The notes: generated by a model not told the origin, from the letters alone. A stretch of DNA of 64,000 nt from Cytophagales bacterium (GCA_030448185.1 JAUJNL010000017.1:1-64000), one strand, 5' to 3'; shown: positions 8,042-18,890, counted from the first letter of the stretch. Made by a program: numbers and translations.

Positions 8042-10857
8042 GGGCTCCACTCTTCTTAACTCTTGTAGTGTTGGTTAAATTTAATACTGTTAGAGCACAA
8101 AGTTTTAACAACTTCTCTTTAACACAAGCCAACAAATTGTATGAAGAGGCAAGCATTATATATAGAAATGCTCAAAATGATGCGACAGCAAAGAAACTAG
8201 CACATATTAAGTATGAGCAAGCCCTTAATATTTATCGCAGTTTAAAAATAGAAAACTTGATTTTAGCCGATATAGAATTAAAATTAGGTATAGGCTATGA
8301 AAGGGATGAAAATTTCGAGCAAGCCCTTAGATCTTACTTATCCTCTGTTGAAATACGACAAAAGCTAACGCCTGAAATTGATTCAAGCTTCTTTAAAACG
8401 TTCACTTTGATAGGGGGAATCTACTATTTAACAAATAAGTTAGACTCAGCGTCCTATTATTTTGCAAAAGCTGAGGACATTCTTTCCAAATACCCTAATA
8501 CTTCTGGTACTCAGCGAATGTATAATGTTACAGGAGCCTTATACTACAGTTATGGAAATTATCGTCAAAGCGTTAACGCATTTGAAAAAGCTATACTGGC
8601 GGTTGGCCTAACTGAACAGCATGATCCCTCCGCTATCACTGTCCTTAAAATGAATGTAGCATCTTCTCTTCGTCATTTGGGGCAGCATAAAGAAACATTG
8701 AAAATTTATAAATCTCTTTTAGAGTTAAAAGTTCAGAATGATATTCTTTTCCTGAAAATAGGAAAGACATATTTGGATTTAGGGCAATATGATAGTGCAC
8801 TTGTATATCTAAGTAAAGTTATTATTCATAACAATACACGATATCAGATTCAACAACTGCTTGATCTAGGTCAAGTTTATCAGCAACTCCATCAATATCC
8901 AACATCCCTTTCCTATTATAGTAAGGCCCAAGCAACTGCTAATGGAAGTCTAGGGAGTAAAAATATCTCCCTCTCCCACGCCTATATGGGCAAAGGCCAG
9001 ATTCGCGAAGCCCAAGGGCACTTAAAAGCCGCACTGAGCTACTATCATCTGGCCGTTCAGGCATTGCACTTCAATTTTGACACCGACAATATGCTGCGGA
9101 ATCCGGAGGATTTCTCCGGAGCAGTTTCGCGGCTGGACTTGTTTGAGGCCTTGCGGCACAAAGCCCGGGGCTGGTGGCGCTACTACGTCCAAACCAAGCA
9201 ACTCTCCCACCTGAAAGCCTCCCTGAAGACCTATGAACTGGCCCTGAAACTGGCGAACCAGATTCGCCGTAGTTACGACTCCGATGAAGCCAAGCTGTTT
9301 TTTACCAATAACGTTTTTCCGGCGTATGAGGAGGCTATTGCCGTCAGCTACCAGTTGCACCAACTCACGGGCAATACGCAATACGCCCAAGCGGCTTTTG
9401 CCTTTTCGGAGGGAAGCAAAGCCGCCGTGCTGGCAGAAACCCTGCGGGGGCTTGACATTCGCAATGCGCAAAATGTACCGGTAAACTTACTGAACGAAGA
9501 AAGGGAACTTCGCCGCAAAATCACCAAGCTCACTATTGCTACGGTGGAAGCAAAAGATACTTCCCAAACGCATCGTTACCGTGAGCAGAGCCGCGATTTG
9601 GAGATCCAGTTGGCCCAAGTGCTGAAGCGGATGGAGAAAAGCAGCGCCTATTACCAACTTAAGTACCAGGATGGCAGCATAAATATAGCTCAACTGCAGA
9701 AATGCCTGCTTGATAAGCATACGGCACTGGTAGAATATTTTCTGGGTTCGCAGGAGGTCTATGCTTTTATTATTACCAGAGACGAGTTCCAGACGGTGCG
9801 TATACCACTAAATGCCCACTATCGAGAAGCATTTAGCCAGTTGCGACGTGACCTCTATGCCCATGAACCGGGTAAAAGCCGCCGCATGGCTTGGGCGCAT
9901 CCTTTATATCAACAACTGATTGCGCCCATCCGGGAAAAAATCGGGGATAAGAAACGGCTGATCCTGGTACCCGATGGCGAACTAAACTACCTCCCTTTCG
10001 AAGCCCTCACCACTGATCCGGAAGGACGAGATTTTCTACTGCGCAAATTTACGGTACAATATGCCTATTCGGCTACCTTATTGCAACGGGCCTATGGACA
10101 CGACCAAAAGCTACAAAAAAATAGTACGCTGCTGGCCATGGCGCCATTTGCCGACAGTATCGGTAATGGATTCCGCAGCGCCCGGATAGATCCACTTCCG
10201 GCTTCTAAGGCGGAGGTTGAGAACATCGGTGGCCGCATTTACCTCCAATCGGATGCCACAAAGGAAGTTTTTTTGAAAGTAGCCCAGTCCTACGGCATTA
10301 TTCATCTGGCTACCCACGCCAAGGCCGACAGTGACGAACCGCTTAACTCCTATATTACATTTTACCCTAAAAATGCCGATTCGCTTGCTGGGTACCGGTT
10401 ATATACTAATGAGTTGTACAACCTTCGGCTGGACAGTGCCAAGCTGGTGGTGCTTAGCGCTTGCGAAACGGGAGGTGGCCGCCTGGTCCGCGGCGAAGGT
10501 GTAATGAGTCTGGCCCGGGCTTTTGCCTATGCGGGTTGTCCGAACATAGTAATGACCCTCTGGAAGGCTGAGGATCGTACTACAGCCGATATCATTGCCC
10601 GTATGCATAATTTTCTCAAAAAAGGATATAATAAGGACGAAGCCCTCCGGCAGGCCAAACTCGATTACCTGGATAGTGACCTGCCTGACTACCGGAAAGC
10701 CCCTTATTTCTGGGCCAATTTTGTATTCATCGGAGACCACACCCCGATTTACCCAAGCCGTAACTGGTTATGGATCACTATAACCGTCACGGCACTGCTA
10801 GTACTTGGACTAGCCCTTTATTTAAAGCGAAAGCAGCCAAAGTTCATACGTGGATAG
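8038..10857 (+). CDS. TPR-CHAT domain protein (caspase-like peptidase family), exported/membrane-anchored
   Basis: 939 aa. A probable N-terminal signal (residues about 1-20), a long array of TPR-like helical repeats (about 30-440), a coiled linker, then a C-terminal CHAT domain (about 560-900). The caspase-like dyad is present: H760 in HLATHA and C809 in LSACETGGGRL. A hydrophobic segment at about 909-926 followed by KRKQPK suggests a C-terminal anchor. CHAT domains are peptidases of the caspase/separase fold that are usually gated by the attached repeat sensor. Base composition changes sharply near 8980: a sampled 60-base line is about 30% GC before it and about 67% GC after. That suggests the N-terminal TPR region was exchanged or acquired. 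The start overlaps the upstream lipoprotein stop. Confidence 0.9.
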   Translation: MRAPLFLTLVVLVKFNTVRAQSFNNFSLTQANKLYEEASIIYRNAQNDATAKKLAHIKYEQALNIYRSLKIENLILADIELKLGIGYERDENFEQALRSYLSSVEIRQKLTPEIDSSFFKTFTLIGGIYYLTNKLDSASYYFAKAEDILSKYPNTSGTQRMYNVTGALYYSYGNYRQSVNAFEKAILAVGLTEQHDPSAITVLKMNVASSLRHLGQHKETLKIYKSLLELKVQNDILFLKIGKTYLDLGQYDSALVYLSKVIIHNNTRYQIQQLLDLGQVYQQLHQYPTSLSYYSKAQATANGSLGSKNISLSHAYMGKGQIREAQGHLKAALSYYHLAVQALHFNFDTDNMLRNPEDFSGAVSRLDLFEALRHKARGWWRYYVQTKQLSHLKASLKTYELALKLANQIRRSYDSDEAKLFFTNNVFPAYEEAIAVSYQLHQLTGNTQYAQAAFAFSEGSKAAVLAETLRGLDIRNAQNVPVNLLNEERELRRKITKLTIATVEAKDTSQTHRYREQSRDLEIQLAQVLKRMEKSSAYYQLKYQDGSINIAQLQKCLLDKHTALVEYFLGSQEVYAFIITRDEFQTVRIPLNAHYREAFSQLRRDLYAHEPGKSRRMAWAHPLYQQLIAPIREKIGDKKRLILVPDGELNYLPFEALTTDPEGRDFLLRKFTVQYAYSATLLQRAYGHDQKLQKNSTLLAMAPFADSIGNGFRSARIDPLPASKAEVENIGGRIYLQSDATKEVFLKVAQSYGIIHLATHAKADSDEPLNSYITFYPKNADSLAGYRLYTNELYNLRLDSAKLVVLSACETGGGRLVRGEGVMSLARAFAYAGCPNIVMTLWKAEDRTTADIIARMHNFLKKGYNKDEALRQAKLDYLDSDLPDYRKAPYFWANFVFIGDHTPIYPSRNWLWITITVTALLVLGLALYLKRKQPKFIRG

Positions 10858-10865
10858 CATTGGGA

Positions 10866-12857
10866 TCAATTGCTGGCCACCTGTTCTTTCTCCAATATCA
10901 ATGTCACCTTATTAAAGTCAGCTGCGGCATTGATTACCTTCTGGAAATTATCATAAGCGGAAAGCGGATAATGCAACTGAGTATAAAACTCACTGATACG
11001 AACGGTCAATACTTTGCCATCGAGTGAATAATCAGAGACAAAGCCGATGGCCTTCCCTTCGCCAAAGACAATATTGCGTTTCAGTTGATCAAGACCGGAT
11101 ACTTTATATCCTTCGGGCAGATTGATTTTCAAGGTTCGGTTATAGGCATGAATGGTACCCACATCCATCGGGTGCTGGCGCGGACGTTCATTGTACATTT
11201 CCATCTGCGGCCCAATAAGTTCGCCCACTTTGAAAAGGATGCGTTTATTAGCTTTTTCCAGCACACTTTTTAGGGAGACATTGGCACTTAAAGAGCAATG
11301 CTTGTTTACTTCTTCGGAATTGATGTTATAGTTGCCTACTTTGATGTCCGAGAAAACAGCGTCTTCTTTCAGGGAATATTTCAAATAGTCATTCACCATT
11401 TTTGACTTCTGCTCCTCATTACCCATAAAGTAGTAGGGGCGGAACTGGGCCGCTTGCTGGCCACCAAGGCTTTTGGTAAACTGCATTTTCACCTGGTCCA
11501 TCGTGGCGGGGAAAGACACTTCCACGTTTAAATCATCGTAGTTGACACTAACCGGCGTAACCGGGATCTGCCCAATAGTTGCAACTCCCGTATTAAATTT
11601 ACCTAAAGACGTGCTGCTGATATAGAGGGCATCCGTGCCTTCCAACGCAGCATTAAAGAGCCCGTAGCGGTAGAATGGGTTTTCCGGATCCAGGTATTTC
11701 TGCGTGTTGGGAAAATAGATCAGGTATTTATCCAGGTAATTCCATGAATCAAAATCCTTATCGAAAGGTTTTTCGTAACGGCTGCAGCCGATTACTACTT
11801 CATAGGAAATGTTCAAGGCTTTGTACATTCCCAGGTAGAGCCGAATCACTCCCGTTTGGTTACCGAATTTGCGCTTCAGCACATTGGAGGCAATATCTTC
11901 TTCAGCACTCTCCTTCAAGGCAATATTCGTTTTAATGTAATTTTCGACGGCCTTGATGGCTGCTTCTTCCGGCAAGCCTTTTATTTTTCCCTGGCTAAAA
12001 ACTTAGAAAGTTCCTTGGCTGACTCATCCTGCCCGGTATGCAAAAACTGGTACATCCGTACGCCGGCATCATCCCAGGTAAAGAGGCGGTCGGTACCCTT
12101 TCTTTCATTGTAGGCAAGCTTGTACTCAATCCGGGTACGATTGGCCTCGGAAGCAGCGTACTTCTCCTCATGAGTGGCTGACAAATTTCTGGTCTTAAAA
12201 GTCAGCGTCCGTTTTTCGTTCTTTTCCGTAGTGTCCAGCTTAACGGTTTTACCATTGTATACCTTTGCATCGTAAATCAGAAATTCGGGGAAATAATTCT
12301 GAATTCCGTTTCCCGGATGGGAATACTCTCCTGTACCACTTCCGAGCCAAACATATTGGGAGCGCTTCGGAATAGAAAATAAAAATCAACTTCTCCGCCT
12401 ACTTCCAGGCCTTCCACTGCCAGTATTTTATAGATGCGGCCTTCTTCCTCCAATTCCTTCACGGCTTCGATGCCTACTTCTTTCACCGTGCCGTTTTTAC
12501 TGATTCCCCGCGCTTTGATCATCAGTAATTCACTGGTGCTATTAATAGGCAGTATTATTTTATTGTAGCTTTCTACGGCCTTTGACTCATTCAGGTGAAT
12601 GCGCCGATGAGTGCCATAGTAGCGGTACAGGCTGTTTTTTTCGTCAAAAGCGTATTCCAGGAAATTCTTTTCCGATAGAATCACGCCGCTTTCTTTTTTC
12701 TCTGCCTCAGTCAGGGTGGCAATAGCTTTGCTAACAGACTTGTCGAGACCTAATTTTTTAAATTCAAGGTCCTGGGCAAACGTCCATTGTCCGGCCCATA
12801 ATAATAAGCCGAAACAGGAAGCAATAAGTTTTTATGGTTACTCTGTCTAGATCGCAT
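10866..12857 (-). CDS. DUF3857/transglutaminase-like exported protein, frameshifted, catalytic Cys lost
   Basis: One gene read in four pieces; together they give a normal protein of about 660 aa. The ATG at 12857 (MRSRQSNHKK) leads to a signal peptide ending WTFAQ only if one A is restored in the run at 12829-12833. Further one-base breaks lie near 12290 and in the T-run 11984-11988, where one more base restores AREKIKGLPEEAAI. The N-terminal half is a DUF3857-like beta domain; the middle is a transglutaminase-like fold in which the usual GDCKD/GNC motif reads FGNQTGVIRLYL, so the nucleophilic Cys is absent. The C-terminal part resembles DUF3858. Last gene of the minus-strand operon that begins at 18123. 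Function unknown; probably a non-catalytic paralogue of its neighbour. Confidence 0.8.
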
Positions 12858-12935
12858 AGTTAAAAATGTACGGTTTGATTGCATTAGTTTAAAAATCCTG
12901 ATCAGGCTACTTGTCCGTTGACCGCTCGAAAAACA

Positions 12936-14867
12936 TTATTGCTTCTTTAAGGAAATGCTTTCGTTGTAAGCATCATTCAGCATACCTATCATTTTATTCC
13001 ACTCACTGAAGTCTTCCTTTTTGACCAGTAATGTGTTCAGATACCACTTGCTGCTAACTAACAACTTACTGTTCTGGGCCTTGTAGCTGATCTTAAAGCC
13101 AAACTTTTCGTTTTCGAAAGATTTTTCCTTTGGAATAGATGACAAGGTATACCCGTTGGGAATATTAATAATAAAAGTATTTTCCTCGGTATTGGTAAAG
13201 TCATGCTCCACATCCAATTTCCGGCTGTCCTCAATAAAACCTTCTTCCAGCGGTTTACTCAGGTGCGGATTTATAAAAAGTTCCTGGTCAATGCTGCGTA
13301 CGAAGTCCGGGACTTTAAATGAGTAATTAAAGGCTAACGGAGTATCTCGTGCATCAAGCCTGGAAGCACTAATGTTTTCCAGCTTGCACTTGTTGTTACC
13401 TCGGCTGAACAAAGCTTTATAATACTTATCCCGTTCAGCTTCCGAATAGTTAGTCAGTGAATACTTCATGTGCAGTTTCCAAAGACCATCATACGCACAG
13501 CGCCCTGTCCTTCTACCGTAGTTCCGTTAATGGTCACTTCAATGGTATCCCTTTTATAGTTAAGGGCTTTATTGGCAACCGGAACTTCAGCTATGGTGAA
13601 CTGCTTTTCGGAAAGCATCACCATGGCCTGTTTGCCCTGAATGTGGGAAGTAGGCAAGCCAAAGTCAATTTTTATCGGCGGTAGCGTCAAAAATATCCAT
13701 TCCTTGCCCTGCTTGACGGCCGCAATCATATGGTTGTCGACACCGAGAGAAGGGTTTTCGCTGTATTTGTAGGGAATTTCGCGGGTACCTACCCAGACAA
13801 TATTAGAGGGAATACCGGCTAGCTTCAGCATAGTCGTGATAATACTGGCCATGTCTTTGCAGTCACCATACCGCTTCTGGTAAACAGTACTGGCCGAACG
13901 GGGCACCAGGCCGCCTAATCCATCTTCAAAGGCAATGTATTTAAACATGGTCCTGTACCCAGTAGTAAACGGATTTGATTTTTTCCTTTTCGGTTTTCCC
14001 CGCCGTGAGGGAATCTACTAATGTTTTGAGCTGCGGGTCAGCCTCCTTGTTTACGTCCTTTACCAGGCTTACGTAGAAGTTGAACAGCTTCTGCTCATCC
14101 GACAGTACTTCGGTCGTGGTATTGCCAATGGTGTATTTTTCAATGTACAAAAAAACCTGCGGGGCATAATGCCTGATATTAGGCGCATCAGATTCATAAG
14201 GGTACGCTTTTATATCCCGGGAACGCCAGGTGTATGTAGTTCCTCCCTTACTGGCCGTTTCGCTGAAGTCAATATTTTTGAAATCGCCGAATGTTTTGTA
14301 GGTGATCTTTACGAACTTAGGAAAAGTAACCGAAAACTCGGCGTTCTGTACGGGAATGTGCCGCCCAAACATAAAGCCGCTCAGCGTGTGCGGGTCTTTG
14401 ATCTTCTCCTTATACCGTACCGAACCTATGGCTCCTTTCTGGGCTCCTTCAAATACAAACTTCTTTACGTAGGAATCATCGTAGAAAATGCCACGTGAGG
14501 AGGGCTTTTCAGTCTTGATATCCGTAATGTTTACCTTCCGGAAGCGGCTCCCATCGGGCACATAAGTAGCTGCTTCAATAGCTGAGATCTCCTGGTAAAA
14601 ATCGGAATAATGAATCTTGCGGTCAGCGTAGTGACTAGCCTGCTCATTCAGAAAAAGATTGTCCTCCTGATGGTCTACCTCAATCTTCAACTGGTTACCG
14701 GTTACGTCAATATTGACTTTTTCTATCTCATTCAACAGCAAGATTTCATCATTAGGGTATTTAGCCTTTAAATCAGCGAAATTCACTTTCATCTGCGCCT
14801 GCGCTACCCAAACGGGAAGTATCCCGGTCAGCAGCAGCATGCTCAGCTTTTTACTCGTATGATTCAT
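12936..14867 (-). CDS. DUF3857/transglutaminase-like exported protein, frameshifted, catalytic residues present
   Basis: About 640 aa once frame breaks are bridged. A signal peptide (start MNHTSKKLSM, ending VAQAQ) is followed by a DUF3857 domain (to about residue 250) and a transglutaminase core with KRYGDCKDMAS (Cys) and VDNHMIAAV (His). Breaks: one extra T near 13943 (bridged to YYWVQDHVKYIAFED) and one missing A near 13468 (VFGKLHMKYSLTN). A compensating pair of homopolymer errors at 13669-13693 hides the third catalytic motif; the corrected reading is WIFFDATADKIDFGLP. The C-terminal domain is DUF3858-like. The start lies inside the end of the MORN gene (overlap 17 bp), so it is in that operon. 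Whether it crosslinks, cleaves or only binds protein is unknown. Confidence 0.82.
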
Positions 14868-17800
14868 CGTACACAAATTTTCGATTCTTAATCAGTTTAC
14901 CACCCGCATTGTATTCCTTCCGGATGCCATGCTTCAGGTCAATCAGATAAGGTGTTTCTTTTACCAATATGCCTTTATCATTGTACTCCTTACTGACACC
15001 GTCTTTAGAGTCGTAGTAGTAATTTTCTACCCGTTTTAAGTTCCCGTTAGCGTAATATTCTTTCACTTCACCATGCACAACCCCGTACAGGAGATTTTTC
15101 TCACTTAATAAAGTACCCTCTGGGGTATAGTATTTCTGCAGCCCGTGGCGTTTGTTCTTTTCAAAGCTGCCTTCGTAGGAAAGTTTACCATTAGGATAAT
15201 AGGTTTGCATCTTAGCCGTCCCTTCTTTCACTTCTACATCGGGGAGCCACTGACCGGAAGCGTTCTGATGGGAATACCCGATGATCAAGCCATGATGGTA
15301 ATTGATACGGTACTGAGGGGTGCCATCGGGAGCATAATAGGTGCAGTACCCTTCCCGTTCGTCGTCCTTCTCAAATCCTTCCGTTTCGATTTTGCCATTG
15401 GGATGATACCACCGGATTACTCCTTCGGTTTTGCCGTTTTTGCGGAAGAAAGTACTGGCTAAACGGCCTTCTTCGTCAAAGTACTGCGCTAGGCTGTCCT
15501 GCAGACCCATTTTATAATACGCCTGCGTCCAGATTTTTCCGTTTTCAAAATACGTGGAGGAAGGCCCATGCGCTTCCTGGAAACGGTAAAAGGCTAGTGA
15601 TTTGAGTTTTCCATTCGCATAGAACTCCTTAGATTCGCCGTCCTTCTCGCCGTATTTATAAATAAAAGTCTGGCTGGCCTTTCCGTTGAGGTGCGTAAGC
15701 TGCATGGCTCCGTTACCCTGTTTCACGGCAACTTCCTGATAAATCTTGCCGGCCGTATCAGCCTGGGATATTCTATCCACAATGCCTTCTTCCCGGTGTA
15801 CTTCCTGGTATTTTCTACCATCCGGATGGAAAAGCTCCTGGTAACCGGTTTGAGTATCGTTCAGGTAATACGTTTTTTCCTTAAGCTGTCCGTTAATGTA
15901 GTAATAGTTCCATTCGCCCTGCTTGACGCCTGCCACGTAATATCCTTCCGTATACGCCTTTCCATTGTGGTGATAATGCCGGTATAAGCCATCTAACTGC
16001 CCGGCCTTATAATTTTTTTCTATGGCTACGGTTCCCTGAGGGTAATACAATTTAACAGTGCCTTCCGGTTGATCGGCCTTGTAGGTTGTTTCGCTGAACA
16101 GTGTCCCACTTTCGAGATACGATTTCCATAGGCCTTCATTTTTGCCATCAACCATATTACCTTCGGCATCGTTGCCCCCGTGCGGATATTTGGAAACAAA
16201 GCGGAGGATGCTGCCCTTTTGGGTAGCTTCTGAGATGACCTTGCCCGACTTGTCGTAGTATGTATAACCTTTCAGCTTTCCATTATGGTACTGGTATTCG
16301 AAGTGTAGTTTTCCATCGGTGTCGTACACTTTGGCTAAGCCTTGCAACTGACCGTTGATATAGCTTAGCTCCTGTTGGGGGATGCCGTCTTCAAAGTAGA
16401 GTTTCCATGCCCCTTGTTCTTTACCTTCTTTATACTGACCGGTTTTGTATATTTTACCGTTGGCATGGTACCATTTCCAGCCTCCTTCGGACACACCGTT
16501 GCCAATAGTTCCTTCCGTTTCGATTTTGCCATTGGGATGATAGGCACGGTAGAGGCCGTTTTCCTTGCCCTGCCGGAGTGCGCCTTCTTCCTTTAACCTG
16601 CCATCGGGATAATAGTTTTTATAAGGACCGTCTTGCTGGGATGCCGCGAAGGTACCTTCTAACTGGAGCATACCACTCGGATAGTACAAAATAGACCTTC
16701 CCTGCTTTTGGCTATTTTTAAAGTCGCCCTCAAAAATTTTGGCACCAGCCGCCGTGTAATCCTTTACAACGCCTTCTACCTTACCATTTAGGTAGGTAGC
16801 CTCTTCCTTCAGGGAACCATTGGCGTAGAATGACTGGTAGGTAAAATTTTCGTCCGGCGACTGATACCGTTCTATTTGAGACAAGCCTCCATTTTCGTAG
16901 TAATACTGCCATTCGCCGATTTTCTTTCCTTCAGTATTGTAGACACCTTTACTCCGAAGGCCCCCCGAAGAATAATAGAATTCACTGTAGCCGGCCAGCA
17001 CATCCTTCTTCTCATCATACTTCTCGATGATGGCTTTCGGGCGGCTATTATCATGGAAGAAGAACCGGTAAGTCTGTGGAGAGCCATTCAGGGTTATTTT
17101 TTTGAAGTTATTGTGGGTCCGGAAGGCTTCCCGGGCCCATTCCCTGAACTTCTTAATATCCGAGTCGTCCTTTTTGAACTTCTGGGCCGCCTTTTCATCG
17201 ATGGTAGCCAGCACGTAGTACGTAAATGGTTCAAAAAGTCCGTTACTCCAAAGCTGCGTATAAATCTGGCCGTACTGCTGCATCCAGAAGTCACTGCTCT
17301 GCGGATTATGCTTCAGTTTTTCCAGCAGCACCTGCACTTGTTTTACTACCTTATACCGCATCTTGGTCTGGAAGGCATATTGCTCATTCAGTGCCACCTT
17401 AGATTTGATAATGCGGTTCAGTTCGGCAAAATCATCCGGATTAGATGAATTAATGACTTTCTGAATAGTAGGCTTAGCATCGCCGGTAGTCATCTCCTCC
17501 AGGAAGACGATGCTGTTGCGGGAGTTTTCAGAATCGGGGTCCAGTATAAGGTAGGTAAGCTGCGAAAGCATCCCCTGCGCCTGATTGCCGTTTTGTAAGC
17601 AAAGATTTCCTAAGGCCCGGTGGCTACCAACGTGAAAAAAATTCAATTCAATGGCCCGTTGAAATGCCTGTGCGGCTTCTGCAGTTTTCTCCTGCCTCAC
17701 CAATGAGACGCCTTTTTCGTAGTTTAACTGATACGAATAAGGGTATTTCTTTAGCCCCTCCTCAAATGTAACTAGAGCCTCCTGGTGCTTCTTAGCATCG

Positions 17801-18123
17801 TCATACGCATTGCCGAGTCGCAGGAAAAAGTTCAATTCCATGCTGGATCGCAAGCTAAGGCCTTCTTTGGCAACGGCAATAGCTTTATTATATTCCTGCT
17901 GCATGATATACGTCAGCGCTAATTCGGATAAGGCCCAGGCGTAATTGGTGTCGCTGCGGGAAACGAGTTTGTACTTGGCAATGGCTTCCGGATACTTCTG
18001 CTCATCATGCAGCTTTACACCTTCGTTGATAGCTTTACCCGAGTGGATCAGTAACCGGGAGACGTCTTGGGCCTGACAAAAAATAGGCAGCGCTATTCCG
18101 GCAACGCAGAGAAGTTTCCTCAT
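14851..18123 (-). CDS. Exported TPR + MORN/YwqK-type repeat protein
   Basis: 1090 aa, signal peptide ending near FCQAQ. Residues about 30-210 hold TPR motifs (KYPEAIAKYKLV, EYNKAIAVAKEGLSL, KHQEALVTFEEGLKKYPYS). From about 370 to the end there are some 25-30 repeats of the form YYxNGxLxxExxYxNGxxxGxxxxY, about 22-25 residues each, which database tools label MORN or 'YwqK family antitoxin' repeats. Such repeats build long beta-hairpin solenoids; no enzymatic motif is seen. First gene of a minus-strand operon with two DUF3857-transglutaminase genes. A scaffold or ligand-binding surface protein is the likeliest role (inference). The antitoxin label should not be taken literally. Confidence 0.85.
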   Translation of the reverse strand: MRKLLCVAGIALPIFCQAQDVSRLLIHSGKAINEGVKLHDEQKYPEAIAKYKLVSRSDTNYAWALSELALTYIMQQEYNKAIAVAKEGLSLRSSMELNFFLRLGNAYDDAKKHQEALVTFEEGLKKYPYSYQLNYEKGVSLVRQEKTAEAAQAFQRAIELNFFHVGSHRALGNLCLQNGNQAQGMLSQLTYLILDPDSENSRNSIVFLEEMTTGDAKPTIQKVINSSNPDDFAELNRIIKSKVALNEQYAFQTKMRYKVVKQVQVLLEKLKHNPQSSDFWMQQYGQIYTQLWSNGLFEPFTYYVLATIDEKAAQKFKKDDSDIKKFREWAREAFRTHNNFKKITLNGSPQTYRFFFHDNSRPKAIIEKYDEKKDVLAGYSEFYYSSGGLRSKGVYNTEGKKIGEWQYYYENGGLSQIERYQSPDENFTYQSFYANGSLKEEATYLNGKVEGVVKDYTAAGAKIFEGDFKNSQKQGRSILYYPSGMLQLEGTFAASQQDGPYKNYYPDGRLKEEGALRQGKENGLYRAYHPNGKIETEGTIGNGVSEGGWKWYHANGKIYKTGQYKEGKEQGAWKLYFEDGIPQQELSYINGQLQGLAKVYDTDGKLHFEYQYHNGKLKGYTYYDKSGKVISEATQKGSILRFVSKYPHGGNDAEGNMVDGKNEGLWKSYLESGTLFSETTYKADQPEGTVKLYYPQGTVAIEKNYKAGQLDGLYRHYHHNGKAYTEGYYVAGVKQGEWNYYYINGQLKEKTYYLNDTQTGYQELFHPDGRKYQEVHREEGIVDRISQADTAGKIYQEVAVKQGNGAMQLTHLNGKASQTFIYKYGEKDGESKEFYANGKLKSLAFYRFQEAHGPSSTYFENGKIWTQAYYKMGLQDSLAQYFDEEGRLASTFFRKNGKTEGVIRWYHPNGKIETEGFEKDDEREGYCTYYAPDGTPQYRINYHHGLIIGYSHQNASGQWLPDVEVKEGTAKMQTYYPNGKLSYEGSFEKNKRHGLQKYYTPEGTLLSEKNLLYGVVHGEVKEYYANGNLKRVENYYYDSKDGVSKEYNDKGILVKETPYLIDLKHGIRKEYNAGGKLIKNRKFVYDESYE

Positions 18124-18890
18124 ATAGGAGTACTAAGGCAATTTGGGGTGAATCCAAATCAAACAGGAAAAGTCTGACTTTACAACTGCCCTATTTTAAT
18201 GAGCCGGAAAAAGAGGAATGGTCAATAATCAATTTTCAAATACAGCATTTAAATAAACCTTTTTTGCTTACATCCCTGCTGTATAAGGAACCCAGGATCG
18301 AACACTAACTAACTGACTATCAATATAATGTTTGATTCACACTGATTAATATTTCACTTTCTGTATTATATTGTTACTTGTGAAGTGTCCAGTTAAGTAT
18401 CATACATATAACTCTATAGAACACAATAGAAACAAGTCATTGATTAAAGAGGATTCATTCTGAAAACCTATTTCACAATCAACCCATTTATATTCTGCTA
18501 TTGGGAGGGTTTTCAATGATTTTAGCTGCTCTGCTAGTCATAATTGTAAAGGATGAAGACAACTCTTCACAAAGGGCTCTGAATACTAAGATTCACTAAT
18601 CAAAGGGTATATCAGCAATCTTCTGGACGTAATTTTCAACTTTTTGGCATTATCTGCCTGTTACTTGTTTACCTTTTTCCGTAATCCGGATTAAGTTTTA
18701 GGTAATGTAAGTTTTTATGTCTAAGAAAGTTCACTCATTTATTTCCAACAATACAACCAATCACTCCTTCCATCTGAAAGGGGATTTTGCTTTCCACAGC
18801 AGCCTATTCATTTTTTAATGACCACAGTTGAACTGCCGTCATGATAAGGTCTTTTTCCCTATCTAAATAATCTATTCTCAATTCCCATCT
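18124..18890. other. Long AT-rich divergent intergenic region
   Basis: 767 bp between two operons of related genes that diverge from it, so it must hold both promoters. It is AT-rich and has no long ORF. The only coding hint is a 27-codon ORF at 18516-18599 (MILAALLVIIVKDEDNSSQ...) preceded by a purine-rich GGGAGGG; it may be chance. No clear TTTG/TAnnTTTG promoter pair stood out. Confidence 0.6.

Noticed and set aside
10866-14867. True pseudogenization of the two minus-strand DUF3857 genes
   Set aside because: All breaks are one-base changes in homopolymers, the reading frames are otherwise conserved, and housekeeping genes in the window show the same defect.
16876-17448. A 190-codon plus-strand open frame inside the MORN-repeat gene
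   Set aside because: It mirrors the opposite-strand TPR/MORN coding region; no domain or start signal.
14851-18123. Reading the 1090-aa repeat protein as an antitoxin because of the YwqK label
   Set aside because: The label comes from repeat similarity only; the protein is exported and no toxin partner is present.
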